Shown piece after piece: positions 10,101 through 25,100 of a stretch of DNA of 64,000 nucleotides (position 1 is the stretch's first letter; each line of letters begins with the position of its first letter). Both the position numbers and the translations under genes were made by a program. Under the pieces are notes generated by a model. That model was not told where the DNA came from, did not search any database, and saw only the letters and a list, made by a program, of their open reading frames with translations. Source of the stretch: Telmatactis stephensoni (Eukaryota > Cnidaria > Anthozoa > Actiniaria > Isophelliidae); contig JALIZF010001693.1 of assembly GCA_029948255.1 (NCBI GenBank), positions 372,001 through 436,000 on the forward strand. The letters run 5' to 3'.

Positions 10101-13100
10101 CTTTTAAAGGGGAAGACCAATCAATCATTTCAAAAGTTTATTATTTAACAGGATTTACAAGATGGTTGAATTTCATGCTGACCCCACCTGATGATTGTGA
10201 AGTGATTTCTCAAAGTCAACAGCAAAAAGGTACATGCAGGATACATTAGAGCAGATATGATATGACTGTGAAAAAGCAAGATCACAGCATGGTTTTAGCT
10301 AGTTACAACTTAAGGAGTTTTGAAGGTTTTTGTAGCCATCACTGCCACTGACATGGTCATCTCAAGGTGGGGCTGATTTCACACTCATACAGAAACTGAT
10401 ACTAGTGCCTATACAATAGAAAGGATAACATATCCTCCTGTACACCAGGCAGTACAAAATTTGAAACATTCCAGATTTCTGCAGGTGTTGCTTTTAAGCA
10501 CTAATAAGTCTGGTGTGGGGAGTTGCGGGAGATAACAGAGAGGAAACAAGGAAAAAACTTTGGGCCACTACACAGGCTTAACTGGCACCTTGACTGGTAT
10601 AACTAAAGATGAAGATCTAACCTATTAATGAAATTCTGTTATATTTGTAACATATGATATTTTCCAAACACAGGTTCAATGCCAATGACTACAACAAAAT
10701 CGATGAAATCATCACAACCTAAAGCACCAAGCAAAGAAGAGTTATCCTTTAAAGCATACACAGCTCGCCGCAAGATGGCACGGCTTCGACGAGGTGCCTG
10801 CTTGTTGTACCAGTCAGAGCCTGTGGTTTGTATTATCAGGAAGATTGAAGCTGAAGTTGAACTAGGACGACTGTCAATCAGACCCGACAAGAAAATGCAT
10901 GCCGATCTTGGTAAGTCAAAGACATCACAGTATTTATTGTTACCAGGTGACCAGTTGAAAATTAAAGTGGTTCTGCAAAAACAGCATTTATTAAGTACTA
11001 ATTAAGCTGTGATCAAAAGTCAACTTATATCCTATGTTGATAAAAAAATTCAAGGGATAATTTACTGTTTGATCAAAGTTCTTTTGCAATAATTTGTTTT
11101 TGCACTGTCTTCAATTATGGTTACATAACTGGAAGGTAGCTGATGGTCAAGCAGTCACAGAGGCTCAGTGTCACTGTCTGGTGATCCAGTCTCATTATCC
11201 TGTAGACCGAAGTTCGAGTTCCCATTCCAGCTATTAGTTGAGCTAGGCTGAATTTGTCTCTGGGTAGCTACGGTCATTGGTTCAAATTCAGCTTCTCAGT
11301 ATTTAGTTCATCATGGCATCATTGAAGATACATATTTAGCTAAACTGGTTACCATTTACACTGCAGTTACCAATAATATTGAAATGAAATTGATATGCCT
11401 GTAGGTTGATGTTACGGTGGCAGTTCCACTAGTTTATTCACTAAATGAGTGAAAAATTATTATTCACTCACACAAAAATGACACTTTTCTCCTTAGGAAT
11501 AAAAAAGAACATAGTTAAGATGATTTTGTCATACAATCCACTTTGGCTCAGAATTGGTCTCGAGGTAAGAGAGTATTTGAATTGTAAAATAAAAACACAG
11601 TACTTATGGAACATTAGTCAAACAGTTATTCCTTATATTGATTCCTTTCTAGACCATCTATGGAGAGATATTGCCGATACAGTCTAACAGTGATATCAGT
11701 GGGCTGGCAAGATTTGTCACAGATCGGTTGCTAGGCAACCCCGATATTGCACGTGCCTATGCTCATCTCAAAGTACCCGGTCTGTACAAGGAAGGCTATG
11801 TTGAACATCTGTCAAAATTCACTCTCAAGAAGTTCCTTTTCCTGGTGCTGTTTCTTGACCGAGCTAAGCTGACTAGAATAATTGACCATGATCCTTGTTT
11901 GTTTGACAAGAATGCCGAGTTCAAGGTACCTTTTGTGACCTCTTGCTACATTTTTAATTACGTACGTCCATGGCAACCAAATTGGTTGTCGCAAGTACAC
12001 CTTGTTGCACAGTTGCTTGTAGTTTCCTTTCCATTACAGAAGCAAGCAGTTAAGCGTTTTTTAGGAATTTGATGCATATGAGCGTATAAAATTATTTCAC
12101 AAAAAACAATGGATTTTAAGTATGATACAACTTCGACTGCGAGTTTTCGTTTCTGCCGTTATTACGTATATGTCACACCCTGACACCATCACAAGATATT
12201 TCGATGAAAACTCTACAAAACTCGTCGTCGTCCAGGCGATGGCTACAAGTTCTGACGCACGCGCACTAACAGTAGCAACGAAAATGTAGTCATACTCGTA
12301 CTCAAATTTAAAGGTCCCAACAATTAATCCTGTCCCTCAAAAGTCTTGCTCTACACAGTGGGTAAACAAAATTGTGCATTTCACACATTGTTACATTGCA
12401 AGTTTAAAGAACAAAATGAATATTGCTTGTATCAACGCTCCACGTGAAAAGCATTCTTTGCTTGCCGGAAGTAGAAACCTTTCTACTCTGCAACAAAGAA
12501 AATCGCGCGGAGACTGGTTATACATGTTTTTTATTTATTTACAAGCTTATTCCTTACAGTGAAGGCAGGGTCACCACAACAGCTTTCGCCAATTACTGTG
12601 GGCCCTGTAGTGTTATAGGACAGACCACACACACCGGCAACTTCATGGCCTACTCTCCCCGAATAGTGGTGTGGGTTCTTTAACGTCCCTCCGGTGTAAG
12701 TAGTGAAGTGTTAGAGAGACGGAGCCTACGGTTTAACGTCCTTATCCGAGAAGACCTGAAGGGCTAACCACTTGCAGATGTAGTTACAAAGGCAGCACCT
12801 TCTCCTCAATTATTTAAAGACCCTGAGTGTTGGTCCGGCCGGGATTTGAACCCCGACCTCCCGCACGAAAGACCGACGCTCAACCAACTGAGCCAACCGG
12901 GCGGCGAATGTACGAGCAACATTTGTTCTTTAAGCCAGCGATACACGCTGCCATTTTTTCTCACGCTAGGAATGCAATTTTAGATTTTGTTGCAGAGAAA
13001 AATTGCAGCGTCTGTCATCATTCTGCAACATTCAGTACGAGCGTGCAATGTTTACAGTAAAATGTTAGAGATAAAAGTTCAAACTTTTGAACTTTCTGCA

Positions 13101-16100
13101 ACGTAACAAATTTGTGTTGCAAGACATCGTTGCCGCCTATGTTGCCAGACATGGTACACTGGGTACTTTCGATCTCGCACCAAAATCCCTAAAATTGCAT
13201 TGCAAACGCGAAAAAAATTGCAGCGTGTATCGCCGGCTTTACCTTTGCAACAATATTGCGTGCATGAAATGTACGATTTTGTTGCCCGTATACACACATA
13301 CAAGTATGGTTCTTATTGCAGTCAAGTCGAAGTCTGTTGCTGACATTTTCAAGAGAGTACTTGAGAGGCGAAGGTGATATAACCAAACATCTTAGCTATC
13401 TTGGATTTTCGGTAACCCACCAACAGGTAAGACCATTGATCTATGTCTTACAAAGTTTTGTGTAATCAATCCACGTGATCTCGCGCAAAAGTCTGTGCTT
13501 GTTGGCTTAGGGACGGACCATTAGAAAAGTGATTGGGGGGAGGGGGGGGGGGAGTTTGGGATTGGCATAAATTTTTTTTGGCCACCAAAAAAGGAAATGA
13601 ATTTTTTTTTCACTTTGTCAGGAATATTTTTTTAAAGAAAATGTCCCGGCAGATTTTTTTTTTTTTTTTTTCAAAATTTTTATTGGGAATAATTTTTTTT
13701 TTTTTTTTTTTTTTTGCTTTTGTCCCATCCCCCCATCACTTTTCTAATGGTCTGTCCCTTTAGTCTGTTCGTGGCTATTAGTTTGAGAAGATAATTACAG
13801 CGCCTTTCATAATTACGCGACATCTGCAGACAGCACTGGAAGGGCTTTTTGAGTGTTTTGACGACCGTCAATCAAATCTCCGACTATTCGTTCTCCATTA
13901 ACAAACCCAAATTGATACCAAAAGTCTAAACAGCATGAATATCATGTGAAAAAGTTCAATTTTGTTTCGTTTATGAGTGTAGAAAGCTGAGATTTTACAA
14001 ATTCCGGCAGTTACATATTTGATTGACGGAAGTCAAAACGCATGTTTTGGGCTGGCGCCAAATTTGTCGAGTTCGCGTAATTATGAAAGCCGCTGTAACG
14101 TAAAGTGTTGTGTCCTTTCAGCGTCCTATCGATGAGTTTGACTACGCAGTAACAAACATTGCTACAGATTTACGTGATGGACTTAGATTAACGTAAGTAA
14201 TGTCATTCGTGATTGCCGCAAATACCTTGTCCTGTATCTAATCCTGTCCTGTTTTACAGGCGCGTTGTTGAATTGTTAACACATAACTGGCAGCTCACAC
14301 AAAATCTTCGTGTTCCAGCAATATCAAGATTGCAGGTAAAAAAACATGCCCTTTTTTTAGCGTTTTTGATATTTATATACATTACGGGCAACATAATTTT
14401 GCTACATAATCGTGCAACTTTTTTAAGAGCAAATGTTGCTCGTATAAATTCCTCCTATGCCTAACGCATCTTTCTTTCTTCCATGCACGAAGTAGAAGCA
14501 TAAGTGGTAACAAGAGAGCAGCATTTACTTTTCGACGTGAAGCGGAGCAATGTTCGACGAAATGTTGCATAATTTCATTCCTCATCACGGCACTTTAGCC
14601 TTCGCCTGCAACAAAACTGATTGGATACGCTGAAGAGAACAAACAAACAAACAAACGACCGTGCAACTGAAGCAAACATTACAAAAATAAACGAAATAAC
14701 AAACTAAATTAACACTCTTTTCTTGTCCCTGCTAATTCTTGTGAGATACTTTAGACAAAATTCTACGTTTGTTTTGCACGTGATTTCAAGTATATTTTTC
14801 TAAGGTGCTGTTCATATGAAGGCGAGTTGCCCGTGGTAACCCGAGATAACTCTTTTGTTTTCTTTTGCTGGGGACTCTAAATCAAAAGAGTTATCTCGGC
14901 TACCAGGGACAACTCACTTTCAAATAAATAGCCTCTCATTGGGATTGCCTTCTTAAACACCATTTGTATGCATATCTCTCCTTTAGAAAATCCACAACGT
15001 GGAAGTTTTCATGGAAGCGCTCAAAGAAAATAAAATTCCTGTCGGCGAGGGAGAAAGTAAGTCTTTGAATTTGGTGCATGGGCACCTTTATTCAACGCCT
15101 ACTTTGAATTTTCTTTATTTCAAAGCGGGTTCGGAAGCTCTCATCGAACTTCGTTGGCGTACTTCGAACTAAATTTCCACGCAAATTCGGAAATTCTTCA
15201 AAATCAAGGTTTCCACTGAGAATGAGTGGCATTACAAAGCAAGACACCGCTCTGCCCAAAAAAGTTCGCATTTGATCATCAAAATCGAATCTTCCGTGTC
15301 TATCTTGAGTCAAGAAACTCAATTCTAGCAAGTTCATAGTTCACAAACGAAGTTTGTTGTGAACATCCGAAATACAACTTAAACTATGGAGCTTTCGAAC
15401 GAACTTCGGAACTATCTCCTGAAATGTGGACTGCACTGTAAGATTTGTTTTCTGTAATGTTTTCAGGTTCTGCCATCAATCCTCGTCATATTGTTGATGG
15501 ACATCGTGAAAAGACACTGCAATTGCTCTGGCTTATTATATTCAATTTTCAGGTAACATGATTCAATTGAGCATATTGAACTTCAACTTTTCGCCTCCAA
15601 AAACTGACCTTGTGATAGTTTTTTGCATAACGTGGCGCGCATAAATTTCAAATATATTTGTCAAAAACGGTCACGTTTTCACGCTCAATAATTACACAGA
15701 TACATAGTATTTTGGTAATGTAGAGCGAAACGTCTTACGCTGTTGTAGACGCGAGGATGTTTCACGCAACAGCCAAAAGGAAGTCGTAAAAGTTGGATTC
15801 ATTTCTGCTTTGCGAAGTCGAGTCTGAAAATGAGCTTTTATCATGTAATTCCAAACGTCACAGTACAGAAATATAATTACCATAGCTGGAAAGAGCATGT
15901 CAAAATTAGTAAAACTGTGAAGTTTGAGTGAAGTAACTTTCAAACTCACGAAGATATGAATTTTCCGAAATCGAAATTTTGTATGAAAACATTCGCTGGT
16001 AGGCAAGAGATGCCTACCAGCAAAGGTTTTCTTACAAATTCACACTTTTCAAAAATTCATATTCTCGCGAGATTTGGATTTAATTTCTTCAAACTTCACT

Positions 16101-19100
16101 GTCTTGCTAATTTTAACATGCTCTTTCCAGCTATGGTAATTCTTTTTCTATTTTACGAATTTAAAAATACCTGATAAAAGCTCATTGCGTCGTGGAACAC
16201 GTTATGCAAAAACGCAAATTCTAACTTTTGTTAAAACTCTTTCTAAAGCCTCAGGTTTTAACTAGCGATGCAAGCAAAAAGTGCAAGGATAACTTTCTAC
16301 AACAAGATTTTAACTGAATTTTTCCTTTGTTTTCGGTATCCAGGTGAATGTGGTACTCAACGAAAAGCAACTGCAAGAAGAGATTTCTTTTTTAGAGCAA
16401 AACCAGCATTTACAAACCCAGCTAACCACCATGATAGTTGATGGCTCATCGATGCTTGGGTTGCCTCGTAGCAAACGAGAATCTCTTGAAAATGACATTT
16501 ACTTCAAATCACGACGACTTAGCCTGTTGCTCAAGTGGTGCAAGCTTGTTTGTAGACAGTATGGTTTGAAGGTATTTGTTATTCATATACTAATATTTCG
16601 CGCACATCGGAACGGTCAGTGCAAAAAAATTCATGCTCAACCGGTGGGTTTGATATTTGCCAAAATTGCAAAATTCTGGCGTGAGGTAGCGCATGCGCAT
16701 ACGTTTATTAATTTGCCCTGTTCAACCGTTTTTAAACAAAAACGGGAGTTATAGCATTTCTTTTGAACATCACTTGCGTTCTTTATGAGACTTTCACCTG
16801 CGACAACACTGATTGAATGTAAACAAGTAGACAAGACAAGCGAACTGTTAAGCGGGTTTTTTTTTGCATTTTGTAGATGAGAAGTGCGGCTTCTGAACCA
16901 AATGAATTTGACAAGTTTGATTCAAACTGAATTTTTCAATTTAATACTTAACCAAATCTGTCAAATACAATAGGTTCAGACGCCGCACTTCTCATCTACA
17001 AAATGTAATTATTAGATTCGACACGGCAAAAGTTCGACGTCTGAACATGGCCTCAGTCCCGCTAAATACAAAAATTAAAAAGCGGGCCTAACGACTTTTA
17101 GAAAGTCTAAAAACCAGGCAAACAAAGAAATAAACAAGAAATACACAAAAGAAGACGAACAAACAAACAAACAAAAACAGTGAATGTTACGTTTTGTATT
17201 TCTAGGTTGAAAACTTCACGGTTTCGTTCTCCGATGGCCGTGCACTGTGTTATCTACTCCATTTCTACCACCCGTCCCTACTCCCCCTCAGTGCGATCAA
17301 ACAAGACACGACATTGACAAGAAACCCTGGTATTCAAGACGATATTGACAGTGAAGAAGAAGAGGGGATTGTAAGAGATTCTTGGGCGGGTAGCTATAGC
17401 CCAGGTGAGTTGACATGGTTTATATAAACAAAACCATTGATTAATACTAATCTCCCTTCGAACAACTGGACCCAGACAAATTTTGAAAGCTTGAATAGGA
17501 ATTTGGAAGTCAGAAGCCCTGGTTGTGGGTTAGCGCTAATAAGGGCGTTAAATCTAAAGAAAAACATTGGTTTTAATCTTTGGATAGCGCAAAGCCTGCT
17601 TTCAAACAACTGAGTCCTGGTATGGTTTATATGAAGGCGATTTGTCCTTTGTAGCCTTGATGTGAACTCTTGCCATGTCCTCATCTGAATGTCGACGATG
17701 TTAGCGGTTATTTTAAACACCGTTCTCGATGGTGTCTACGATCGCATCACGTTGTGGTCAGTGTATTGCACAATAATAATTTTGTGATTCAATTCATGTA
17801 GGATCTGGCACCAATACAGAAATTGAAAGACTGAAAGCAAATGAAAGAGAGAATTTTAAAGTTCTTGCAGAGAAGGTAAGTTATGTCTCTGCAAACATTT
17901 TGTTAACAAGTTAGTGTCAAACACCATGTCCTTTCTCTCCATTAGGTACAAGCCCTCGGTGGAGTACCTCTTATGACCAAGTTCTCTGATATGTCTAACA
18001 CCATTCCAGATGAAAAGGTTAGTCTCTTTCACTCCTTCAGCAAATGAATTATAAATTATAAAATAAAATTATAAATAAATTATATAGATTTTGACGTAGT
18101 TCGCACTTTCTGATTGGTCAAAGCACGCGCGTTGTGGTGTGGCGCGCTCTTTGTGAAAGTACATACTGTAGCACGCACGCGCACTTTTTCAAATTTTCTG
18201 TAAAAAATGAAATAGAAAACTTGCTTCAAAATAGTACGGCAACAGCTCGAGGTCATTTTCTTGTCCAAAATGGCGTTACGATCCCTTTCATATTTCTCTT
18301 CCATCCCGCTCTTCATTTTCAGCGAACATTCCGATCTTTTTTAAACTAGGATAATTTGATATCTTCTTATATCATAATGTTGTCGTAGGTGGTTATAACA
18401 TATACATCATATCTTTGTGCACGTTTGCTTGATTTACGTGATGAAACCCGAGCTGCTCGTAAGATACAAGTAGCCTGGAAACGATATCAATTAAAGAAAC
18501 ATCTACAGCGGCGTCAAGCATTGGTACAAGCTGTTGTTACTACGCAGGTAAACTAGCACATTTAGTGTTGAATGTTATTATTTGTTTGTTTTTCCTTGAT
18601 GCTTTTGTTGCTTGTGTTGTTGTCCTTGTCGTTGTTGTTGTCTTGTTGTTGTTGTTGGGTCTCTCGTGTGTCTTAAGGCCCAGAAACACTGTACAATTTT
18701 TTCTGCAATGTTGCCCGCAACTCAGTTTGGCACTGTGTGCTCAGCCCTACAATGTTGCGCTCAACGTTGCAGATGTAGAAATCGATCCTAAACGTGCAAC
18801 TGTTGTGCCCAATGTTGCAGGACTCAATCATTAGGCGGGATTTGGCCCGATTAGAGCCCTAGCTTTCTAAGACAGCTTATGTACCGTACTAGCTGCATCG
18901 TGTAAATGAATTTTTGTACTAAAATAGTTAGGTTTATTGTTGTAGGCATACGCCCGTGGTGCGCTTGTACGTCGCCGTTACGTGAAGCTAGTCAAGTCTG
19001 CCATCATCCTACAAGCAGCTTACCGTGGATACAAAGTACGCCAAGAACTCAAGCATCGTGTTGAAGCTGCACAACGAATTCAACAAGCATTTCGTGCTAC

Positions 19101-22100
19101 AAGAACCATGTGCCGCGAGAGAGCAGAGTTTCTGCGCTTCAAGAAAGCAGTCATAGTTATGCAAGCAGTGGTTCGTGGTCAACTCTGTCGGCGTATGATG
19201 AGAAGAAATCAAGCTGCAATTACAATTCAGGCTTCGTGGAGAAGCTACATAGCTAGATCTTGTTACCTGCGCATGAGGAAAGCAACAGTGATTTGCCAGA
19301 AGTATGTTAGAGGATGGTTACAAAGAAGGCGTTTTGTTAACTCTAAGGCCGCAGCAGTGGTTCTTCAAGCTCGTTTTCGAGCTTGGAAGACCCAGAAGAG
19401 AGAAAGGCAAAGATTCATGTCACTCAAACAAGCAGCCATTACCGTGCAGGCTCACTATCGTCGATACAAGGCTCGAAGTCTTGTCAAGAAAGTAAAAGCT
19501 GCTGTTGTTATTCAGGCTTTCTACAAGATGAGACAACAGCGCAATCAATATCTCAGGCAACGAGACGCTGTTACAAAGATTCAGTCGCAGACAAGAATGT
19601 TTCTAGCAAAGAAAAAGTTCACTGAAGAGAGAACTGCAGCCATAAAGATACAGAAAATCTATAGATCCTCCAGATGTGGCCATCAACAAAGACAAGTCTA
19701 CTTGAACATGAAGTTTTCGTGCGTCAAAATTCAGTCTGCTTGGAGAGGGTATGTACTGAGAAAACAATATCTTCTGCTCAAGAATTCTACCACTAAGATT
19801 CAAGCAGCTCTAAGAAGACGTATTGCCCTGACTAGTTATAAGAAACTACAAGCATCGACCCTCACGATTCAGCGGTATTACAGAAACTATCAAATAATGA
19901 AGGTAGTCCAGCACGAGTTCAAAACCAAGAAGTCTGCAGCTATAGTAATCCAGTCATTCTACCGTCAGCACAAATGCAAAACGACGTTCTTAGAAACAAG
20001 ACAAGCAGTTGTTAGACTCCAGGCCTGTTACCGTGGTTACGTGGAGAGGACAAGATATTTGGCTCTAAAAGAAGCCGCTGTTGTTCTACAGCGAAGATAC
20101 CTTGCATTACGTCGAGGTCGTCAACAGCGTCTCATATATCACATTCAAAGAGGTGCAATGATTACCATACAAGCTGCAGTGAGAGGTTTTCTAGTCAGAC
20201 AAGATGTCACACGGCAGGTTTGTGCAGCAACTGCCATTCAAAAATCCTTCCGTTCCTTCATCGCAAAGAAGAGGTATCAGGCAATAAAATCGTCGGCATT
20301 GCTCATCCAAACAAGATATCGTGCATTTGTGGTTGGAAAAGCTATGCGAGTGAGTTACCAATCAATTAGGAAGGGAATTATCACTATTCAAGCATTTTAT
20401 AAAGGATACAGAGTGAGGCAAGAAATAAAACGCTGGCATTCATCAGCTACAACCATACAAGCAATGTACAAGTGCTACACGATAAAGGCTAGATATACCC
20501 AGATCAAGAAAGCAACGCTGGTACTACAGTCACACTATAGAGCTGCCAAACAAGGTCAGGCCCAGGAAGAACAGTACAAGAAGATACGATCAGCAGTAGT
20601 TATGATCCAAGCGTGTTATCGTGGTTCTAAAGTAAGACAAGAGGTTCGTCTGCAACATCTTGCCGCAGTTATCATCCAGGCAAACTTCAAGCGACATGTT
20701 GTACAGTCAAGATATCAGCTACTTAAACGAGCTACTACCGTAATCCAAACACGTTTCAGAGCATTAAAACTTGGGAGGATTGACAGACAGCGGTACCAGC
20801 TAGCGAGATCATCGGCCATCGTGCTACAGTCAGCCTTCAGAGGCCAGCAAGCAAGAAAACTGTACAAAACACTAAAAGCGGTTGTATGTCTACAGTCGGC
20901 TTTGCGAGGCTTCTTTGTTCGTCGTGATGTCGAACGAATGAATAAAGCTGTTTTGAAGATACAGTCTGTTTATAGAGGCTACATCACATGCAAGTATTAC
21001 TCAACGGTAAAGCAAGCAGCACTTACGATCCAAGCTAGATATAAAGCGTATACACTGGGCAGACAGACAGCCTGCAAGTACCAAGAGATGAAACAAGCTG
21101 CTGTAGTAGTACAGGCCGTTTATCGAGGACACTGTACACGAAAAGAAGTCAAGAGACTCAGAGCCGCCATTGCTATTCAGTCACATTATCGCGGGTACGT
21201 CGCAAGAAAAGACTTGGAATCAATGCGAAAAGCAGCTATTTGCATCCAGGCGTCCGTGCGGTGCTTTTTGGCCGCGAAGTACTACAAACGACTAAGAACG
21301 GCAGCCATTTTTATGCAGCGAAGACACCGTGCTAATGTCCTTCTCTTGAGGCAGTATATGTGGTATCATATTCAACGTGGAGCATGTATTGTTTTACAGG
21401 CATCAGTTCGTCAATACATAACAAGAAAAGGCTTCCTTGAATTGAGGGATGCTACAGTTACCATACAGCAAAGATTCAGGGCATTACAGGAGGGCAGACA
21501 GCAGAAGCAGAGCTACCACGCTATTAGAGCTGCCACTCTAACAATCCAATCCTTTGCCCGAGGAATGAAAGCGAGAAAGATCGCAAGAGAAAACCTCGCT
21601 GCAAGAAAAATCCAAGCCTTCTACAGAATGTATTCTGCAAGAACCGCATACATTACCCTACGAGAGTGCGCCATTAAAATTCAAGCGTTAGTTCGAATGG
21701 TCCAGACAAGACAACGTTATACAGCTTTGAAAGAAGTTGTTCTGACAGTACAAATTCGTTATCGCGCGATGCGTCTACGTGATGCCGTGCGAAAGAATTA
21801 CCAGCAATTCAAGGCTGCTGTAATCGTGATTCAGAAGTTCTACAGAGGATACTTGGGTCGAAAAGAAGTACAACGAATACGATCAGCCATCAAGATTCAA
21901 TCCAGCTATAAGGCGTACGTTGCTCGTAAGCGGTTTGTTAAATACAGAGATTCAGTGGTCGTGGTCCAGTCGTATGTAAGGAAAGCCCAAGCAATAAAGA
22001 GATTCCAAGATCTACGCAAAGCAACCATGGTTTGTCAGACAAGATACAGGGCTTTGCAGAAGATGAGAGGTGAACGCAGCAAATATTTATTAACCAAATG

Positions 22101-25100
22101 CTCTAGTATTGTTATACAATCTGCAGTGCGACAGTGGATGGCTCGTAAACAGTATACAACTCTAAGAAATGCTGCTGTTTGCCTTCAAACAAGATACAGG
22201 GCTGTCGTAGCTGCAAGAGAACAGAGACATCAATACCTCACCCAAAGACAAGCAGTAGTCGTGATCCAAGCAAGCTATAGAGCGATGAAGGCAAGAGATT
22301 TGGCCACAAAAATGCGTGCTGCAAGGACAATTCAATCTTACTTTAAGATGCACGTAGCCCGAGTACGCTTCATTGTTATGCAACAGGCAGCTGTCAAGAT
22401 ACAATCATTTGCGAAGATGAAGAAATTTCGTGGCGAATTCCTATTGTTAAAATCAGCCGTTTTGACTTGTCAGCGATGGGTTCGCGCAAATCAGATATGC
22501 AAAGTTCAAAGAGACTCTTATCTGAGGCTGAGACATAGCGTAGTTGTCTTGCAGTCATTACAGAGAGGGAAAATGGCACGTCGTATAGTCAACGACATTC
22601 TTGAAGAGAGGAAAAGAGCAAACGATGCAGCAAGCAAGATACAGCAATTTTATCGTGGATACAAACAAATGCAAGAAACATATTTCTTCTATCACTATCT
22701 CCGAGGTGCCATCATTACTATCCAGTCCTATTACCGTGGACATGTTGCTAGGAAACAGACTACTTGTCTACGTGCTGCTATTACTATACAAGCGTATTAC
22801 AAAGGCACCGTTGCTAGGCGACAATACAAGATTGCACGCCGCTCTATCATAAAGATACAGGCGTTGGTAAGATCTCATCTTGAAAGGAGCAAGTTCTCAA
22901 AGCTGAAAAGAGCAGTCCTATTATGTCAACGACGTTGTAAAGCAACTAAAGCGATGCAACAACAACAAGATACCTATCAACAATACAAGTTGGCTATAAC
23001 TAAGGTACAAGCTATGTGGAGGGGCCGCACACAAAGACAAAGATACAAAGACTCTTTGCAATCAATCGTTTTGATTCAGTCAGTTGTCAAACGGTTTTTA
23101 GCCCGTAAACGATTCCTTCTAATACGAGAAGCAACTGTGGTATTACAGACACGCTATCGTGCCAAGTGTCTTGGAAGGCAAGTACGAGAGGATTACGAAC
23201 TATTGAAGAGCGCTGCTATTGTTATTCAGGTTAGTTAATGAATGAGGTAGTGATAAACAATCAGTCAAAGAAAACAATTTTTTGGTCAACTCCATTACTT
23301 CCTCCTTCCTTTCTTCCTCCCTCCCTCCCTCCCTCCCTCCCTCTCTCCCTCTCTCCCTCCCTCCCTATCTTTCTTTCTTCATTTCTTTCTTTCTGTCTTC
23401 ATTTATTTATACATTCCTTTGTTTATATATTTTAGTCTTACTGCCGAGTATATACAGCCAAAAAGCACGTTCGTCAAATCGTAGCAGCTCGCACCATTCA
23501 AAGGTATTACCGAGCTGTACGCCTGGGTACTAGCATACGTCAAGAGTATGTTATGATGAAATCATCAGCAATAGTGATACAGGCAGCATATCGTGGTTAC
23601 TTTGGACGTAAAAAGGCCTTGATGTACAGATCAGCACGTACTTTACAAGCTGCTGTCAGGGGATTCCTGACAAGGAAGCGATTTCAAGTAAGCATTTGCA
23701 ATAGACCCCTTGCACGTGACGTCAGAGCAGCTCAATCTGGGGGACAAAACAAAAGACTTTTGCTCTCTTGAGAATTAGAATCCATTGTTTTGTCCCCCTG
23801 ATTGAGCTGAATTCCTACATGCCGCAAGGGGTCTATACGACTATTAAGAATCTCGAAAACCTAGCTATCTCGAACAGAAAACCATTTCTAACTAATCATT
23901 TTCAGTCTTTTACTATCGGTTATTTCGAAGACCCTCTATGTCAAACATGTTTTGCTCCCTCATAGCCAGTTTAAAATAATGGGTTTCTGATGTATTTTGT
24001 TATCACTCATTGTATGCATTATAAGTAGGGCAACTATAGATAGAAATCTAGGTAGGGAACACGAAGGAAAAACACGGATACATTTGTCGGATCCCATTTG
24101 TCTCCCATAAAAGACCCGCTCACAAAGTGTCAAGGAGATGTCGTTACGCTATGGTATCAGAACATTTGGGATGCATTCCACTGTGCAAATCCAGAACTGT
24201 ATTGCAATATTGAGTTCGATACTCATTTTTTAAACGGGTTTTTTTCTTCCTTTTCACCAGAAACTTCAAGAGGAACGTAGTCAACGGTTGGCGAGGTTTA
24301 GTGCTGCCGCCTTACACCATCTTGCAGCCATCAGGATACAACGATCATTTAGACGGGCGCGTGCCCTGGCTGTTGCTAGGAAACAGATGGCGTCAGTGCT
24401 CCTCATTCAAGTAAGAATGCAGCTAATAGTTTTACCAGTTCAAAGTCGTGTACGACCTCATTCGCAAAATGTCTTCTTAAAAAACGCGAACTTAATCTAT
24501 GTTTTATAATCGAATCTAATTTTATTTTATTTTATTTTTTCAGTATTGGTGGCGAGCAGTACTACTTCGTCGTCGTTTCTTTGACATGCGCAGTGCAGCT
24601 ATTATTATCCAATATGCAACGCGACGAAGACTCGAGCAGAAGCATCGAGCAGCAACTAGAATCCAGGCTATTGCTCGTGTATGGCTTGTGAGGAGGACCG
24701 TGGAGAGGATGCGTCAAGCAGCGTTATGTATTCAGGTAACGAATCTTTTTTCACAGATATTTGTATAGACATCTTTTGCTTACCTCATTGTTTTTACATC
24801 ACAAAATACAGACATAGCCGGGGAGGGTCAAAAGCCCGCCGAGTGAACGCTCAAAAGACCATCCTGCTTATATAAAATGCAAAGGTTTTTGCTAAGTAAA
24901 AAGTCTCCTTTATTTTCTAGGCCTTGTGGCGTGGTTACCAAGTTCGATGCAACGTCAAAAGTTTAAAGGTCAAGACAGTGCGCAGGCGCATTAAAGCGGC
25001 CAATGACGCAGCCACTGAGTCCATGAAACTTTGCAATCGTACAAGATCAGCACTGGATTATTTACTGCATTGTAAAAACCTAACCACCATATTTGACGTG

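Noticed and set aside
11155..11230. tRNA-like 'ggctcagtgtc ... agttcgagttccc' in ASPM intron 5
   Set aside because: Spacing and stems are poor and no body repeat was found.
12826..12903. Functional tRNA gene on the minus strand
   Set aside because: A and B boxes are present but the stems are imperfect and the sequence runs into a SINE body that recurs at 44755-45020.
13533..13763. Phe-rich ORF starting with a Gly run
   Set aside because: Lies in the T-rich core of the MITE at 13510-13758.
18565..18834. 89-codon ORF in ASPM intron 17
   Set aside because: Begins in a GTTGTT simple repeat and continues in a dispersed 'aatgttgc' repeat; no splice-consistent role.
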